Assembly (NCBI GenBank): GCA_026936105.1
Contig: JAIXKI010000002.1
Span: 387,556-451,555, forward strand
Source of the DNA: Chitinophagales bacterium
GTDB taxonomy: Bacteria > Bacteroidota > Bacteroidia > Chitinophagales > Chitinophagaceae
DNA length: 64,000 nucleotides
Reading direction: 5' to 3'
The translations under genes were made by a program, and so were the position numbers. Positions 37,318-46,427 of the stretch are shown here, piece by piece. Under the pieces are notes generated by a model. It made no database searches, had not been told where the DNA came from, and saw only the letters and a list, made by a program, of their open reading frames with translations. How positions within the stretch are numbered: position 1 is the stretch's first letter; every line of letters begins with the position of its first letter.

Positions 37318-38871
37318 ATGCAAACGCAACATTTATCAGAGCAGGAACTGCTGCGCAGGGAGAAACTGGCAGAACTGATCAAAATGGGTATTGATCCCTA
37401 TCCGGCTCCCTTGTATCCGGTGAACAGCAATTCGGCATATATAAAAGAAAATTTTTCGAAAGAAAACCTGCCTGACGGTCAGGCAGGGAAAACAGAATTT
37501 TCAGATGTCTGCCTGGCCGGCCGTGTCATGAGTGTGCGGGATATGGGCAAAGCCAATTTTGCCGTGATACAGGATTCGCATGGACGTATTCAATTATACA
37601 TCCGCCGCGATGATATTTGCCCGGGCGAAGACAAGTCTTTGTATGACATCGTCTGGAAAAAATTGATTGACATCGGTGATATCATCGGCATAAAAGGATT
37701 TGTCTTTGTCACTAAGACCGGCGAGATATCCGTTCATGTAAAAGAGCTGAACTTACTCACCAAATCATTGCGTCCGCTCCCGGTCGTGAAGGAAGCAGAA
37801 GGACAAACCTTTGATGCCGTCACCGATCCTGAATTCAAATACCGCCAGCGCTATGCTGACCTGGTCATCAACCCGGCGGTGAAAGAAGTGTTTGTGAAAA
37901 GAACAAAGCTGTTCAATTCCATGCGTGAATTTCTCAATGCAAAAGGAGCGTTGGAAGTGGATACACCGGTATTGCAGGCCATTCCGGGCGGAGCTGCTGC
38001 CAAGCCGTTCATCACTCATCACAATGCACTGGATGTTCCTTTTTATTTGCGCATTGCCAATGAACTTTATCTGAAAAGATTGATCGTAGGCGGCTTTGAC
38101 TGGGTGTATGAATTCAGCCGCAACTTCAGGAATGAAGGAATGGACCGAACTCATAACCCGGAGTTCACCATTCTTGAATTTTATGTTGCTTACAAAGATT
38201 ACCTGTGGATGATGGAGACAACGGAGCAACTCCTGGAAAAAGCTGCACTCGATGTCTGCGGCTCCACCGATGTTCTGGTTGGAGATTCTTCCACTTCAGT
38301 AAAAACAATTTCTTTCAAAGCCCCTTACAAACGGATCAGCATTTATGATTCGATAAGAGAACATACGGGTTTTGATGTCAGCAAGATGGACGAAGAACGT
38401 CTTCGTTCAGTATGTAAGGAGTTGCATATTGAAGTGGATGAAACTATGGGCAAGGGTAAACTGATCGATGCCATCTTTGGCGAAAAATGTGAAGACCATT
38501 ATGTGCAGCCCACATTCATCATTGACTACCCCGTTGAGATGAGCCCCCTGACCAAAAAACATCGCATTGAACCGGGCCTGGTAGAAAGATTTGAGTTGAT
38601 CGTGAACGGAAAGGAAATTGCCAATGCCTACAGTGAGCTGAATGATCCGATTGATCAGCGGGAGCGGTTTGAAGAGCAGTCAAGGCTGATGGAGCGTGGC
38701 GATGAAGAAGCTATGTACATTGATTATGATTTTCTGCGTGCACTGGAGTATGGTATGCCGCCTACATCAGGCATCGGGTTTGGTATTGACCGCATTTGCA
38801 TGTTGCTGACCAATCAACCCTCCATACAGGATGTGCTTTTATTCCCCCAGATGCGGCCGGAGAAATTTTAG
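37318..38871 (+). CDS. lysS: Lysyl-tRNA synthetase (class II)
   Basis: 517 residues, slightly longer than usual (about 500). Charges tRNA-Lys. N-terminal OB-fold anticodon-binding domain at about 60-165; catalytic domain with motif 1 LEVDTPVLQ, the lysine-site GGAAAKPFITHHNALD, motif 2 YEFSRNFRNEGMDRTHNPEFT and motif 3 GIGFGIDRICMLL. Residues 51-57 (LPDGQAG) come from a palindromic DNA repeat at 37467-37487 inserted in frame in a linker before the OB-fold; the position, at a poorly conserved surface loop, explains why it is tolerated. Confidence 0.96.
   Translation: MQTQHLSEQELLRREKLAELIKMGIDPYPAPLYPVNSNSAYIKENFSKENLPDGQAGKTEFSDVCLAGRVMSVRDMGKANFAVIQDSHGRIQLYIRRDDICPGEDKSLYDIVWKKLIDIGDIIGIKGFVFVTKTGEISVHVKELNLLTKSLRPLPVVKEAEGQTFDAVTDPEFKYRQRYADLVINPAVKEVFVKRTKLFNSMREFLNAKGALEVDTPVLQAIPGGAAAKPFITHHNALDVPFYLRIANELYLKRLIVGGFDWVYEFSRNFRNEGMDRTHNPEFTILEFYVAYKDYLWMMETTEQLLEKAALDVCGSTDVLVGDSSTSVKTISFKAPYKRISIYDSIREHTGFDVSKMDEERLRSVCKELHIEVDETMGKGKLIDAIFGEKCEDHYVQPTFIIDYPVEMSPLTKKHRIEPGLVERFELIVNGKEIANAYSELNDPIDQRERFEEQSRLMERGDEEAMYIDYDFLRALEYGMPPTSGIGFGIDRICMLLTNQPSIQDVLLFPQMRPEKF
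37467..37487. repeat. Palindromic repeat inside lysS
   Basis: Perfect 10-bp inverted arms CCTGCCTGAC and GTCAGGCAGG around one G. It is read through in frame as LPDGQAG. A related element (CCTGTCTGCCGACAGGCAGG) lies at 60440-60459. Such small GC-rich palindromes are dispersed in many Bacteroidota genomes. Confidence 0.75.
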
Positions 38872-38901
38872 AAAGAAAGTTTTAAGGTTTGTTGATTCAA
38901 T

Positions 38902-38933
38902 TACTGTATGACCTGAGGAAGTCCCATACAGTA
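38902..38933. repeat. Inverted repeat between convergent genes
   Basis: Perfect 9-bp arms TACTGTATG and CATACAGTA separated by 14 nt, 31 bp after the lysS stop and 37 bp after the M20 stop. No T-run follows, so a role as terminator is only possible. Confidence 0.4.
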
Positions 38934-38969
38934 GCGAAATACGATCTTATTTTTTTCTTCTGAAAAAGA

Positions 38970-40427
38970 TCAATCCCTGTAGTTCAATGCAGGTTTTCTG
39001 TTTCCCAGCAACGGTTCATATTTGTAATCGCCTTTCATTTTTTTAAACTCCTCCTTAGCCTTAGCAATGTTTTCAGGATTGGTAAACAGATCAATTGCAG
39101 TCAATGCCATTGTCTTAGCCGCTACCATTAATCCTTTGATCCCGATATCAGTCCCGCCACAGGAAACAGCCTGCCAGCTATGTGCCGGTGTGCCTGGCAC
39201 CCATGTGGCTGCACGCATGCCCACTGTGGGAACGGCATAACTTACATCGCCGACATCGGTAGATCCTCCACCTGCATCCATTACTATTTTTAATGGTTGT
39301 ATCTCTGCCGCAGTCTCTATTGACGGGGCCTTATAACTTAAAGTGGATTGAATCTTTTTTCCGAATTCTTTTTCTTCCGGAGTATAATATACACCTCCCG
39401 TTTTTTCAAGGTTTAGTTGCATGATATCTGCCAGTGACCTGTTCAATAAAAGGTCATGTGTACCGCCAATGATCTCATAGTCCATTCTTGTTTCTGTTCC
39501 CATGGCAGCGCCGTTCGCAGCTTTTACCACCCGTGCAAAGATTTCTTTCACATCTTCCTTTTTAGGATGGCGGACATAATAGTAAACCTCGGCAAAATCG
39601 GGCACCACATTCGGAGCCTTACCACCATTTGTAATCACATAATGTATCCTGGCTTCCTGCGGTATATGTTCCCGCATCATGTTCACCATGTAATCCATTG
39701 CTTCCACCGCATCCAGCGCCGAACGCCCTTTTTCGGGAGCAGCAGAAGCATGTGCAGACAAACCATAAAAACGGAATTTTGCGGATATGTTGGCCAATGC
39801 ACTCGTCATGGTTATGGAATTGGCATCTCCCGGATGCCAGTGAATGACCACATCCACATCGCTGAACAGACCGGCACGTACCATATAAACTTTTCCGCTA
39901 CCTCCTTCTTCTGCAGGGCAACCGAACAATTTTACCGTACCCTGTATCTTTTTTTCAGTGATCAGTTTTTTTATTTCAATAGCTGCCGCTACGGAAGCGG
40001 TTCCGAACAAATGATGGCCACATGCCTGTCCTGCATTTTTTCCTGCAATTGGCTTACGTTCTGTTGCCACTTCCTGTGACAAGCCCGGCAGTGCATCAAA
40101 CTCTGCCAGTATCCCGATCACCGGTTTGCCGCTGCCATAAGTGGCAACAAATGCAGTGGGAATATCTGCAACATTCGCTTCTACAGTAAACCCGTTGTTA
40201 CGCAATGTTTCCTGGAGAAGAGCAGAACTTTTTATTTCTTTATATCCCACTTCAGCATAATCCCAAATCTTAAGAGCGATATTTTTATACTCATCATATT
40301 TAGCCTGTATATCACTGAGGGCTTCCTGTTTTGCTTTCTCTGCATTGTTTATTATTTCTTTTTGTGAAAGTGCAGGAGAAGTGATCATGAACAAAAAGGA
40401 AAGGATCAGAAAATTATGTTTTCTCAT
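38970..40427 (-). CDS. Exported M20 family amidohydrolase (AbgB-like)
   Basis: 485 residues. A signal peptide is seen from ATG 40425-40427 (RKHNFLILSFLFMITSPALSQ); a TTG two codons upstream is not needed. The M20D metal site is present: GHHLFGTASVA, PAEEGGSGKVYM (catalytic Glu pair), a WHPGD, and a late His in GTPAHSWQ. The domain order fits p-aminobenzoyl-glutamate hydrolase B and related amidases. Being exported, it more likely trims N-acyl amino acids in the periplasm than folate catabolites. Confidence 0.86.
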   Translation of the reverse strand: MRKHNFLILSFLFMITSPALSQKEIINNAEKAKQEALSDIQAKYDEYKNIALKIWDYAEVGYKEIKSSALLQETLRNNGFTVEANVADIPTAFVATYGSGKPVIGILAEFDALPGLSQEVATERKPIAGKNAGQACGHHLFGTASVAAAIEIKKLITEKKIQGTVKLFGCPAEEGGSGKVYMVRAGLFSDVDVVIHWHPGDANSITMTSALANISAKFRFYGLSAHASAAPEKGRSALDAVEAMDYMVNMMREHIPQEARIHYVITNGGKAPNVVPDFAEVYYYVRHPKKEDVKEIFARVVKAANGAAMGTETRMDYEIIGGTHDLLLNRSLADIMQLNLEKTGGVYYTPEEKEFGKKIQSTLSYKAPSIETAAEIQPLKIVMDAGGGSTDVGDVSYAVPTVGMRAATWVPGTPAHSWQAVSCGGTDIGIKGLMVAAKTMALTAIDLFTNPENIAKAKEEFKKMKGDYKYEPLLGNRKPALNYRD

Positions 40428-40520
40428 TTGCAAAAATTGTAGTTGTGATTTGATGGTGTTGATTTCCAGATAAGCGATTTATCGGAAAGATAATATTTTT
40501 AAGATCTCAATTGTTACCGG

Positions 40521-41342
40521 TCAATCCAGGAACAGATCTTTAAATAATCCCGATTCGGGATCAACGGCATACTTGCGAAGGTCAGTGATCCCTTCTGCTG
40601 CAAAAACATCTTCATCAAGAAAGCAATTACCGGTGCATTGCGTGGCAGGTTTGCTGAAAATGTGAAGCGCTGCATCCGCCAGTACCTGTGGGGTACGGCT
40701 CATTTTTGCCAGAGCTTCTCCGCCTAAAAGATTCCTTACAGCGGCGGTATCAATTGTGGTTTTGGGCCACAGGGCATTGGATGCAATATTGTATTTCTTT
40801 AATTCGGCAGCCCATCCCATTGCCATCATGCTCATATTATATTTAGATAGTGTATAAGCAAGATGTTTGGAAAACCATTTCATATCCATATTTACCGGCG
40901 GAGATAAAGTGAGTATATGCGCATTTGATGATTTTTTCAAATGAGGAATGCAGGCTTTGGTTACAAAAAAAGTTCCCCGCACATTGATGTTGAACATAAG
41001 ATCGAAACGCTTTGGTTCGGTTTGTTCTGTTGGTGTCAATGAAATAGCAGAAGCATTATTCACCAGCATGTCAATGCCTCCGAATTTCTCAGTTGCTTTC
41101 TCCACTGCATTTTGAACCTGATCTTCAAAACGGATATCACATTGCACCGCCAATGCCTTACCTCCGGCTTTTTCCATTTCTTCTGCTGCAGAGAAAATGG
41201 TTCCGCCCAGTTTTGGATTTTCTTCAATGGATTTTGCAGCGATGACAATGTTTGCACCTTCCTGTGCTAATCTCAGCCCGATAGCTTTGCCGATACCCCG
41301 GCTGGCTCCTGTAATAAATACCGTTTTATTTAAAAATGACAT
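40521..41342 (-). CDS. HSDL2-like short-chain dehydrogenase/reductase
   Basis: 273 residues, cytosolic. The cofactor motif TGASRGIGKAIG (10-21), the NNAS strand and the catalytic Tyr/Lys (YTLSK) with an upstream LTLSPP Ser are intact. The pattern GTIFSAAEEMEKAGGKALAVQCDIR followed by VNNASAISLT is typical of HSDL2-like reductases, thought to act on fatty acyl or steroid-like substrates with NADP(H). No lipid-transfer domain is fused here. Isolated, with a 468-bp gap upstream. Confidence 0.88.
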   Translation of the reverse strand: MSFLNKTVFITGASRGIGKAIGLRLAQEGANIVIAAKSIEENPKLGGTIFSAAEEMEKAGGKALAVQCDIRFEDQVQNAVEKATEKFGGIDMLVNNASAISLTPTEQTEPKRFDLMFNINVRGTFFVTKACIPHLKKSSNAHILTLSPPVNMDMKWFSKHLAYTLSKYNMSMMAMGWAAELKKYNIASNALWPKTTIDTAAVRNLLGGEALAKMSRTPQVLADAALHIFSKPATQCTGNCFLDEDVFAAEGITDLRKYAVDPESGLFKDLFLD

Positions 41343-41767
41343 GGTGAATTGGTTTAACAGAATGAAGATAACAAATCAACCGGTTCTTATACGATGAAGT
41401 TTTCGTATGATTACTAAAAAAGAAACAGATTTTATCCGGTCTTAAATGAAGCATTTTTTCTCTATTACGGCAGAGATCGGGAATATATATTTGACCTAAG
41501 TTGATTGGTACGGAACCCTGTAACAACCAATATCCGAGAAGCCAAAAAAATTCCAAAATCCGGGAAAACCAACTGTAAAATCCATATCAATCAACTTTCT
41601 TTCCTTTAGCAAAGAGAAAGAAAACTCTGAAAAACCACAGCCCGTTTCTGACCAATATCCCGTTTCTGCCTGAATATTCAGTGCAGTATTTGAAAAAACC
41701 GCCTTGAGCCGAATGATCTTGTTAACCCGGGAAACACCAAAGGTTAAGACTTCGAACTCAAAGTATT
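41343..41767. other. Intergenic region
   Basis: 425 bp between the SDR start and the hairpin at the end of the lptC operon. No gene, tRNA or repeat recognised. It should carry the SDR promoter, but no perfect TAnnTTTG was found. Confidence 0.5.
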
Positions 41768-41802
41768 GAAACAGCCTTGTAAAACGGGGCTGTTTCTTTT
41801 TC
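41768..41802. terminator. Hairpin downstream of the lptC operon
   Basis: Perfect 9-bp arms GAAACAGCC (41768-41776) and GGCTGTTTC (41788-41796). A T-rich run follows on the plus strand, while on the minus strand the tract is weak. It is 15 bp past the lptC stop, so it probably ends that minus-strand operon. Confidence 0.5.
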
Positions 41803-41810
41803 CAGTCAGT

Positions 41811-42389
41811 TCATTGTTGATACAAGGAATCATTCACCAGCACCGTGCCGGTCGGTTCTTTGAAGATGATACTGCTCAGGTCCTGAGTGGCCTGCAGGCC
41901 TTTACCTCCTGTTATATGCTTGTCACTGGTGTGATATTGAGCAACGCTATCAGAATAAAACAGGGCTGTACTCTGATCCCACCAGAGTTCCGGCGTCAGC
42001 AATGTATCGCCTTTGATATTGATAACAATGACATTTCCTCTCAGGTAAGCCTTGTTTAAGGATTCAAAATATTTCCCGTAATCCGCATCCAGCCGGGTTT
42101 CAATTTTGCCGGTGCTGTCATAGAAATCTATATGCAGGGAATCAGGGAATTCCAGGAAAATTGTATCGGTCAATACCCGGTACATATATGGCGAGGTCAG
42201 TTTGGCTTTCATCACACCTCCGTCGCTCAGATAACTGACGATACCCGTTCCTTCTTCGGTCATTGTTTTATCTTCTGTCCAGGCTTTTATCTTTTTTGTG
42301 TCATTCTCGCAGCCAATAAATAAAAAGCAGCCGGTGATGATGGCTGCTGCAAAAAGTATTTTTATTGAAAAAGGATATCTGTTAATCAT
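41811..42389 (-). CDS. lptC: LPS export protein LptC, lipoprotein form
   Basis: 192 residues from ATG 42387-42389 (a GTG nine codons upstream is less likely, as the ATG begins the signal). The lipobox is FIGC (Cys near 22), so the protein is a lipoprotein, as is usual for LptC in Bacteroidota. The LptC/OstA-like beta strands (VMKAKLTSPYMYRV, then IETRLDADYGKYFE, YLRGNVIVIN, LLTPELWWDQ) fit the domain that shuttles LPS across the periplasm. It overlaps the upstream barrel gene by 8 bp: translational coupling. Confidence 0.85.
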   Translation of the reverse strand: MINRYPFSIKILFAAAIITGCFLFIGCENDTKKIKAWTEDKTMTEEGTGIVSYLSDGGVMKAKLTSPYMYRVLTDTIFLEFPDSLHIDFYDSTGKIETRLDADYGKYFESLNKAYLRGNVIVINIKGDTLLTPELWWDQSTALFYSDSVAQYHTSDKHITGGKGLQATQDLSSIIFKEPTGTVLVNDSLYQQ

Positions 42390-43755
42390 ACTTCCTCTTG
42401 ATGAACCAAAGGTCACTCAATGCAAAACCAATGGACAGCCTGAATAGATTTTCTTTGAGCAAGTTACTGTTATTTCCTCTTTTGATATATTCAGCCGTGA
42501 TGTTGATCATGGTTGCCTGATTGGGATTCTGTCGGGTATAGGAGAGAGGTAATCCCATTCCTAATGTGATCCCGTACTGAGGCAATTTTTCCTGCACTTT
42601 GATATAATCAGGACCCATAAAGAAACCTGCACGGTAAGAAACATATTTCCAGTAGCTCCTTCCTGAAGAGGTCAATACGGGCCATAGCTGTGCACCTACT
42701 CTTAATTCCCACTTGTTCTGCACAGAATCTTTTGCTCCATAATAACGGTAATTGCTCCATTTGGCCTGCACCAGATCCATACCGAACTGCCATCCTCTTT
42801 CTTTTCCTGCAGAAGGTCTTCCTAAAGTGAAGCCTACTCCCAGGGAGGAAGGATAAATGATCTCACCCCTGATATTCTTTTGTTCATAAACACTATCCAA
42901 TCTTATATCGCCCTGTACAGCATCTCTTACAAATGTTTCTGCAATAAAATTCCTGTTTGCCCTAAGCCTTTGCTCCCAGTTTCCATAAGCGCCGATGGTC
43001 AGAGTAATCCTGTTGCCCAGGTTGGCATAATACTGCATACCTACATTGAAAAAAAGATTTCCGAATGATGTTTTTGTCTCGTTGTTGGAACGTTCGTAAG
43101 CAACCGAGTCATTCAGAAAAGTTCTTTTTGTAGAATAATCTTTTTCGCCGAATAAATATCCGCCATTGATCCCCACACTCAGGTTTTTAAAGATCTTATA
43201 TCCCACTCCGATGGTTGGAAGGTAAGCTCCTCCGTCGCCGGTGAATTCGGTCAATGCACTGTCAATGGGCAGTTGTGTGTTAGGGTCATACAACATTCCT
43301 GTTTTACTGATCTTGTAACTGATGCGGGTGATGGGTCTTAATCCAAAACTTACCCCCAGGTTCCTTCGTATGGGAAGTCCTACCTGCAGGTAAGAGAACA
43401 ATGCATTTTTTGCTACGAACTTGTCTGCAACATTTTGTTCTATAAGAGAACGGCTTTCAAAATTCACGCCTACATCAAGAATAGCTCTTCCCCATGCAAG
43501 TTTCCGGGATGTTTCTTCTTTAGCCGATTGAAACAATGCATAGGTAGAAGGATTGCTGAAATTTATGGAAAGGGGATCTGAATATCCCGCAGCAATTCCA
43601 CCCATGGCCCGGTTGCTGATATTGGTGGGAGGTACAATATCGCCAAGCCCATACCGGGAATAAGGAGAATTATCCTGACTCCGCCCGGCATAAGGGGTGG
43701 TCATTAAAAAAATAATGAAAGCAGCAATATAAATTTTACAGTCGGAAAATTTCAT
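42382..43755 (-). CDS. Outer-membrane beta-barrel protein
   Basis: 457 residues from ATG 43755, which begins a signal peptide (KFSDCKIYIAAFIIFLMTTPYAG) and avoids overlap with coaX (an ATG 13 codons upstream lies inside coaX). The mature part shows alternating strands with aromatic girdles (RYGLGDI, GLRPITRISYKI, GVGYKIFKNLSVGINGGYLFG) and an aromatic-rich final strand, like the FadL/OprF-like porins. No ligand can be named. In an operon between coaX and lptC. Confidence 0.75.
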   Translation of the reverse strand: MKFSDCKIYIAAFIIFLMTTPYAGRSQDNSPYSRYGLGDIVPPTNISNRAMGGIAAGYSDPLSINFSNPSTYALFQSAKEETSRKLAWGRAILDVGVNFESRSLIEQNVADKFVAKNALFSYLQVGLPIRRNLGVSFGLRPITRISYKISKTGMLYDPNTQLPIDSALTEFTGDGGAYLPTIGVGYKIFKNLSVGINGGYLFGEKDYSTKRTFLNDSVAYERSNNETKTSFGNLFFNVGMQYYANLGNRITLTIGAYGNWEQRLRANRNFIAETFVRDAVQGDIRLDSVYEQKNIRGEIIYPSSLGVGFTLGRPSAGKERGWQFGMDLVQAKWSNYRYYGAKDSVQNKWELRVGAQLWPVLTSSGRSYWKYVSYRAGFFMGPDYIKVQEKLPQYGITLGMGLPLSYTRQNPNQATMINITAEYIKRGNNSNLLKENLFRLSIGFALSDLWFIKRKYD

Positions 43756-43765
43756 TTGGGTCTTG

Positions 43766-44497
43766 TCAAAGATTGTTGACTTCACTAATTGCATAAAGGC
43801 CTTTAAAGATTAGTTCTGGGTTCGCAAATATCTTGCTTTTCAAATGGGGAGCCAAATACACTAAATCGCCACCGGTTAAAAGCACGTTAAAGTTCCTGTA
43901 CTTTTCCTTATATGAACTGATAAAACCATCAATCTCTTTTGCCATGCCTAACACTGTGCCGCTCAGAATATTGGTGCGGGTGTCGTAGCCGATCAGGGGA
44001 ACATTGCTGTCGGGGGCAACAAGCGGAAGTTTCGCCGTGAACTGGTTCATGGATTTCAGTCGCATTTCCATTCCGGGAGAAATACCGCCGCCCAAAAATT
44101 CATGATACTTATTGATGAAATTATAAGTGACACAGGTTCCAAGGCTGATCACCAGGTTATTTTTCTTTGGATAAAACTTTACGGCAGCTGCAGCCAAAGC
44201 CAGGCGGTCGGCGCCGATAGTTGCTGGCTTTCCCACCGGAGCGGTGAATGGTACTTTGGAAAGATGGTTAAGTTTGTGAAACTGTGTCTTTGAAGAAAGA
44301 AGTTCTTCAATTGCCGGATCATGTTCTACCACTGATGACAAAATTGATTTCTGAGGATGATACTTTTCGATCAGTGAGCGAATATTTTCCGGTGATGCTT
44401 CGTCAATTATTTCTATCGGTCCGTTTATCCTGGATCCTTTGAAGACAGCGGCTTTTTTTCTGGTGTTTCCAAAGTCAATACAAAGTGTTATTGCCAT
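43766..44497 (-). CDS. coaX: Type III pantothenate kinase
   Basis: 243 residues. Catalyses the first committed step of CoA synthesis without feedback inhibition by CoA. CIDFGNTRKKAAVF at the N-terminus is the ATP site, SLGTCVTYNFI and GGGISPGMEMR mark the pantothenate and phosphate sites (the usual DxGTA is SLGTC here, and GGxIxPG is intact). Length is normal. Third in the minus-strand operon. Confidence 0.93.
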   Translation of the reverse strand: MAITLCIDFGNTRKKAAVFKGSRINGPIEIIDEASPENIRSLIEKYHPQKSILSSVVEHDPAIEELLSSKTQFHKLNHLSKVPFTAPVGKPATIGADRLALAAAAVKFYPKKNNLVISLGTCVTYNFINKYHEFLGGGISPGMEMRLKSMNQFTAKLPLVAPDSNVPLIGYDTRTNILSGTVLGMAKEIDGFISSYKEKYRNFNVLLTGGDLVYLAPHLKSKIFANPELIFKGLYAISEVNNL

Positions 44498-44533
44498 GAA
44501 TAAAAGTATTATGGTATTTTGTTGAATGTATGC

Positions 44534-45169
44534 TCAGATATCAAAACCTTCCAGGTTTTTAAAATGACCATTCAATTTGATCTTATCTTTTAATTGGTCC
44601 AGCTCAGAAAGAATCGGGATCACTTTTGCCAGATGGCGTCTCAGGTATTCCTGCCGTTGTCGCTCATGCATCAGGCTGAGCAGTTCATATTCTTCCTGCA
44701 TGGAAAAGCCTACATGATGTGCTACGTCGTAAGTGCTGATCTCGCTTCCTTGTTTTTGAAAATCTTTGTTTATCTGCAAAAAGCGGTACATCTCCCTGAT
44801 ACCATTCAATATCTGCCTCATGATATCCAAACTGCCCTGTAAGTAATTTTCAGGATAGTGTACAATAGCGCCATTGTATAATTTATCCGGCACTTCTTTG
44901 ATCAGCTCCAGTATCCGGAACACTTTTGCTCCTGTTGTCTTAATATCCATTTCCCCATTATCATAAACTTTTGTCACCTCTGTGATCTCAACCAATGATC
45001 CGTAATCCTGCATTTTATTATCAATCACCGGCGGAATGCCAAAGGCTCTTTTTTCTCCGTAGCAGTCAGTGATCAGTTGTTTGTATCTGGGTTCAAAAAT
45101 ATGCAGGTTCAGTTCTTCTCCCGGATAGACCACGACACTTAAAGGAAATATGGGAATGAAATTCGTCAC
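44534..45169 (-). CDS. LON peptidase substrate-binding domain protein
   Basis: 211 residues, the lone N-terminal Lon domain (COG2802) without ATPase or protease. FIPIFPLSVVVYPGEELNLHIFEPRY is the signature. The start is a GTG at 45167-45169, the only possible start, since the in-frame codon upstream is the stop of the preceding gene 10 bp away. It probably binds unfolded or specific peptides; function not known. In operon with an O-antigen-ligase-like gene and coaX. Confidence 0.86.
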   Translation of the reverse strand: MTNFIPIFPLSVVVYPGEELNLHIFEPRYKQLITDCYGEKRAFGIPPVIDNKMQDYGSLVEITEVTKVYDNGEMDIKTTGAKVFRILELIKEVPDKLYNGAIVHYPENYLQGSLDIMRQILNGIREMYRFLQINKDFQKQGSEISTYDVAHHVGFSMQEEYELLSLMHERQRQEYLRRHLAKVIPILSELDQLKDKIKLNGHFKNLEGFDI

Positions 45170-45178
45170 AGCCGGATA

Positions 45179-46399
45179 CTATTCATTTTGTAAGCGGAAC
45201 CATTTCCACCACCACAAAATAGTGAAACAATAAATAAAAACTCCAAACTGGGTTTCCAGTGTGGTTTCCAACAGGCATACGATAATGGAGACAACGATCA
45301 GCATGATCCAGAAAAAATGATGTCGTTCCATTTTTACAAATAAAGGGAATCCGATGGCAAAGGTAAAGAGTAAAACCGCAGGCCAGCCCGCCATATCACC
45401 ATAAACCATCCATTCGCTGCTGGGATATAACTTGTCTGTAGTTGTTATATCAGGGAAATTTTTATCATACCACTTATTTGCTTCATTACGGACATCACCT
45501 GCGCCTACTCCAAACGGGTTGTGTTGTAAAATCAGCCATCCTGCTTTTAAAGAAATAAGACGGTTGGCATCACTGGTGCCGGGAGTAATTCCATCTTTTG
45601 CGAGCGAAAGATCATAACGAACATATCTGAACCTGTTTTGCAGAGTCGGGAAAAACTGCCAGCTCGCCCATGCAGCCGCTGCGATCGTAATTAACAGGAA
45701 TATCGAATACTTCTTTTTTTGGAACAATAAAAAAATAAAAAAACAAAAGAAAAAAAAGTATAAAGAAATCAACCCGGTCCTGGCAGCCAGTATATGCAGA
45801 TAAATGACCATAAAGGCCAACGGAATTATTAAGAGCAAACTCTCTTTTTTCTTATTGGAAGCATAGATCAAATACACATTGACCATAACTGCGATGCACA
45901 CCAGCCAACTGAACCGGACATGATCATTGTATAAAAGGGTGGGGATGGTTTTGGCTTTGAGATAGCTTTCATTGATTGCTTTTATATCTGAAAAATATTG
46001 CCAGAGGCTCCAGCTACAACTGATCAGTATCAACGAAATAAAAATATATGCAATGTCCTTCCATTGTTTATCACTCAATTTCCAGTCGCCGGCAAATGCC
46101 AGGGGCAAAAACAAAAAAGGCAGCTTAATCTTTACCACGTTGATCCATTCACCATGGTCCTCACTCCACAGCCCGGATATTAAAGGGATAAAAATCAACA
46201 GGCTGATGCTGATCAATAAAGGGGTCTTTAAAAATTTTTTTAACTGTAATAAGATGTTTTTATGAAGAATGGTCAAACTCAGAAAAAGAATAACGCTTGC
46301 CGACAAAAGAGCACGGGAAATGAAAAGACAAACCAGCATGATGATCACGGCTGCAAAAATGGCAAGGTTGCTTCTCACATTCTGAAGGATAATCCTCAT
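45179..46399 (-). CDS. O-antigen ligase (Wzy_C)-like membrane protein
   Basis: 406 residues with about ten transmembrane helices from ATG 46397-46399 (the frame extends upstream only to a TTG). A long loop between helices holds the motif LILQHNPFGVGAGD, typical of the RfaL/WaaL Wzy_C region, with Arg residues in the preceding AARTGLISL and RFRYVRYD. This would join O-antigen or capsule to lipid A-core on the periplasmic side. First gene of the operon that ends with lptC, and divergent from meaB. Confidence 0.78.
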   Translation of the reverse strand: MRIILQNVRSNLAIFAAVIIMLVCLFISRALLSASVILFLSLTILHKNILLQLKKFLKTPLLISISLLIFIPLISGLWSEDHGEWINVVKIKLPFLFLPLAFAGDWKLSDKQWKDIAYIFISLILISCSWSLWQYFSDIKAINESYLKAKTIPTLLYNDHVRFSWLVCIAVMVNVYLIYASNKKKESLLLIIPLAFMVIYLHILAARTGLISLYFFFFCFFIFLLFQKKKYSIFLLITIAAAAWASWQFFPTLQNRFRYVRYDLSLAKDGITPGTSDANRLISLKAGWLILQHNPFGVGAGDVRNEANKWYDKNFPDITTTDKLYPSSEWMVYGDMAGWPAVLLFTFAIGFPLFVKMERHHFFWIMLIVVSIIVCLLETTLETQFGVFIYCFTILWWWKWFRLQNE

Positions 46400-46427
46400 A
46401 CATTTGTAAACATACAATTAGTTTTTC

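Noticed and set aside
41725-41765. tRNA-like T-arm (a TTCGAACTC string)
   Set aside because: No matching stems or acceptor could be drawn around it, and no CCA end.
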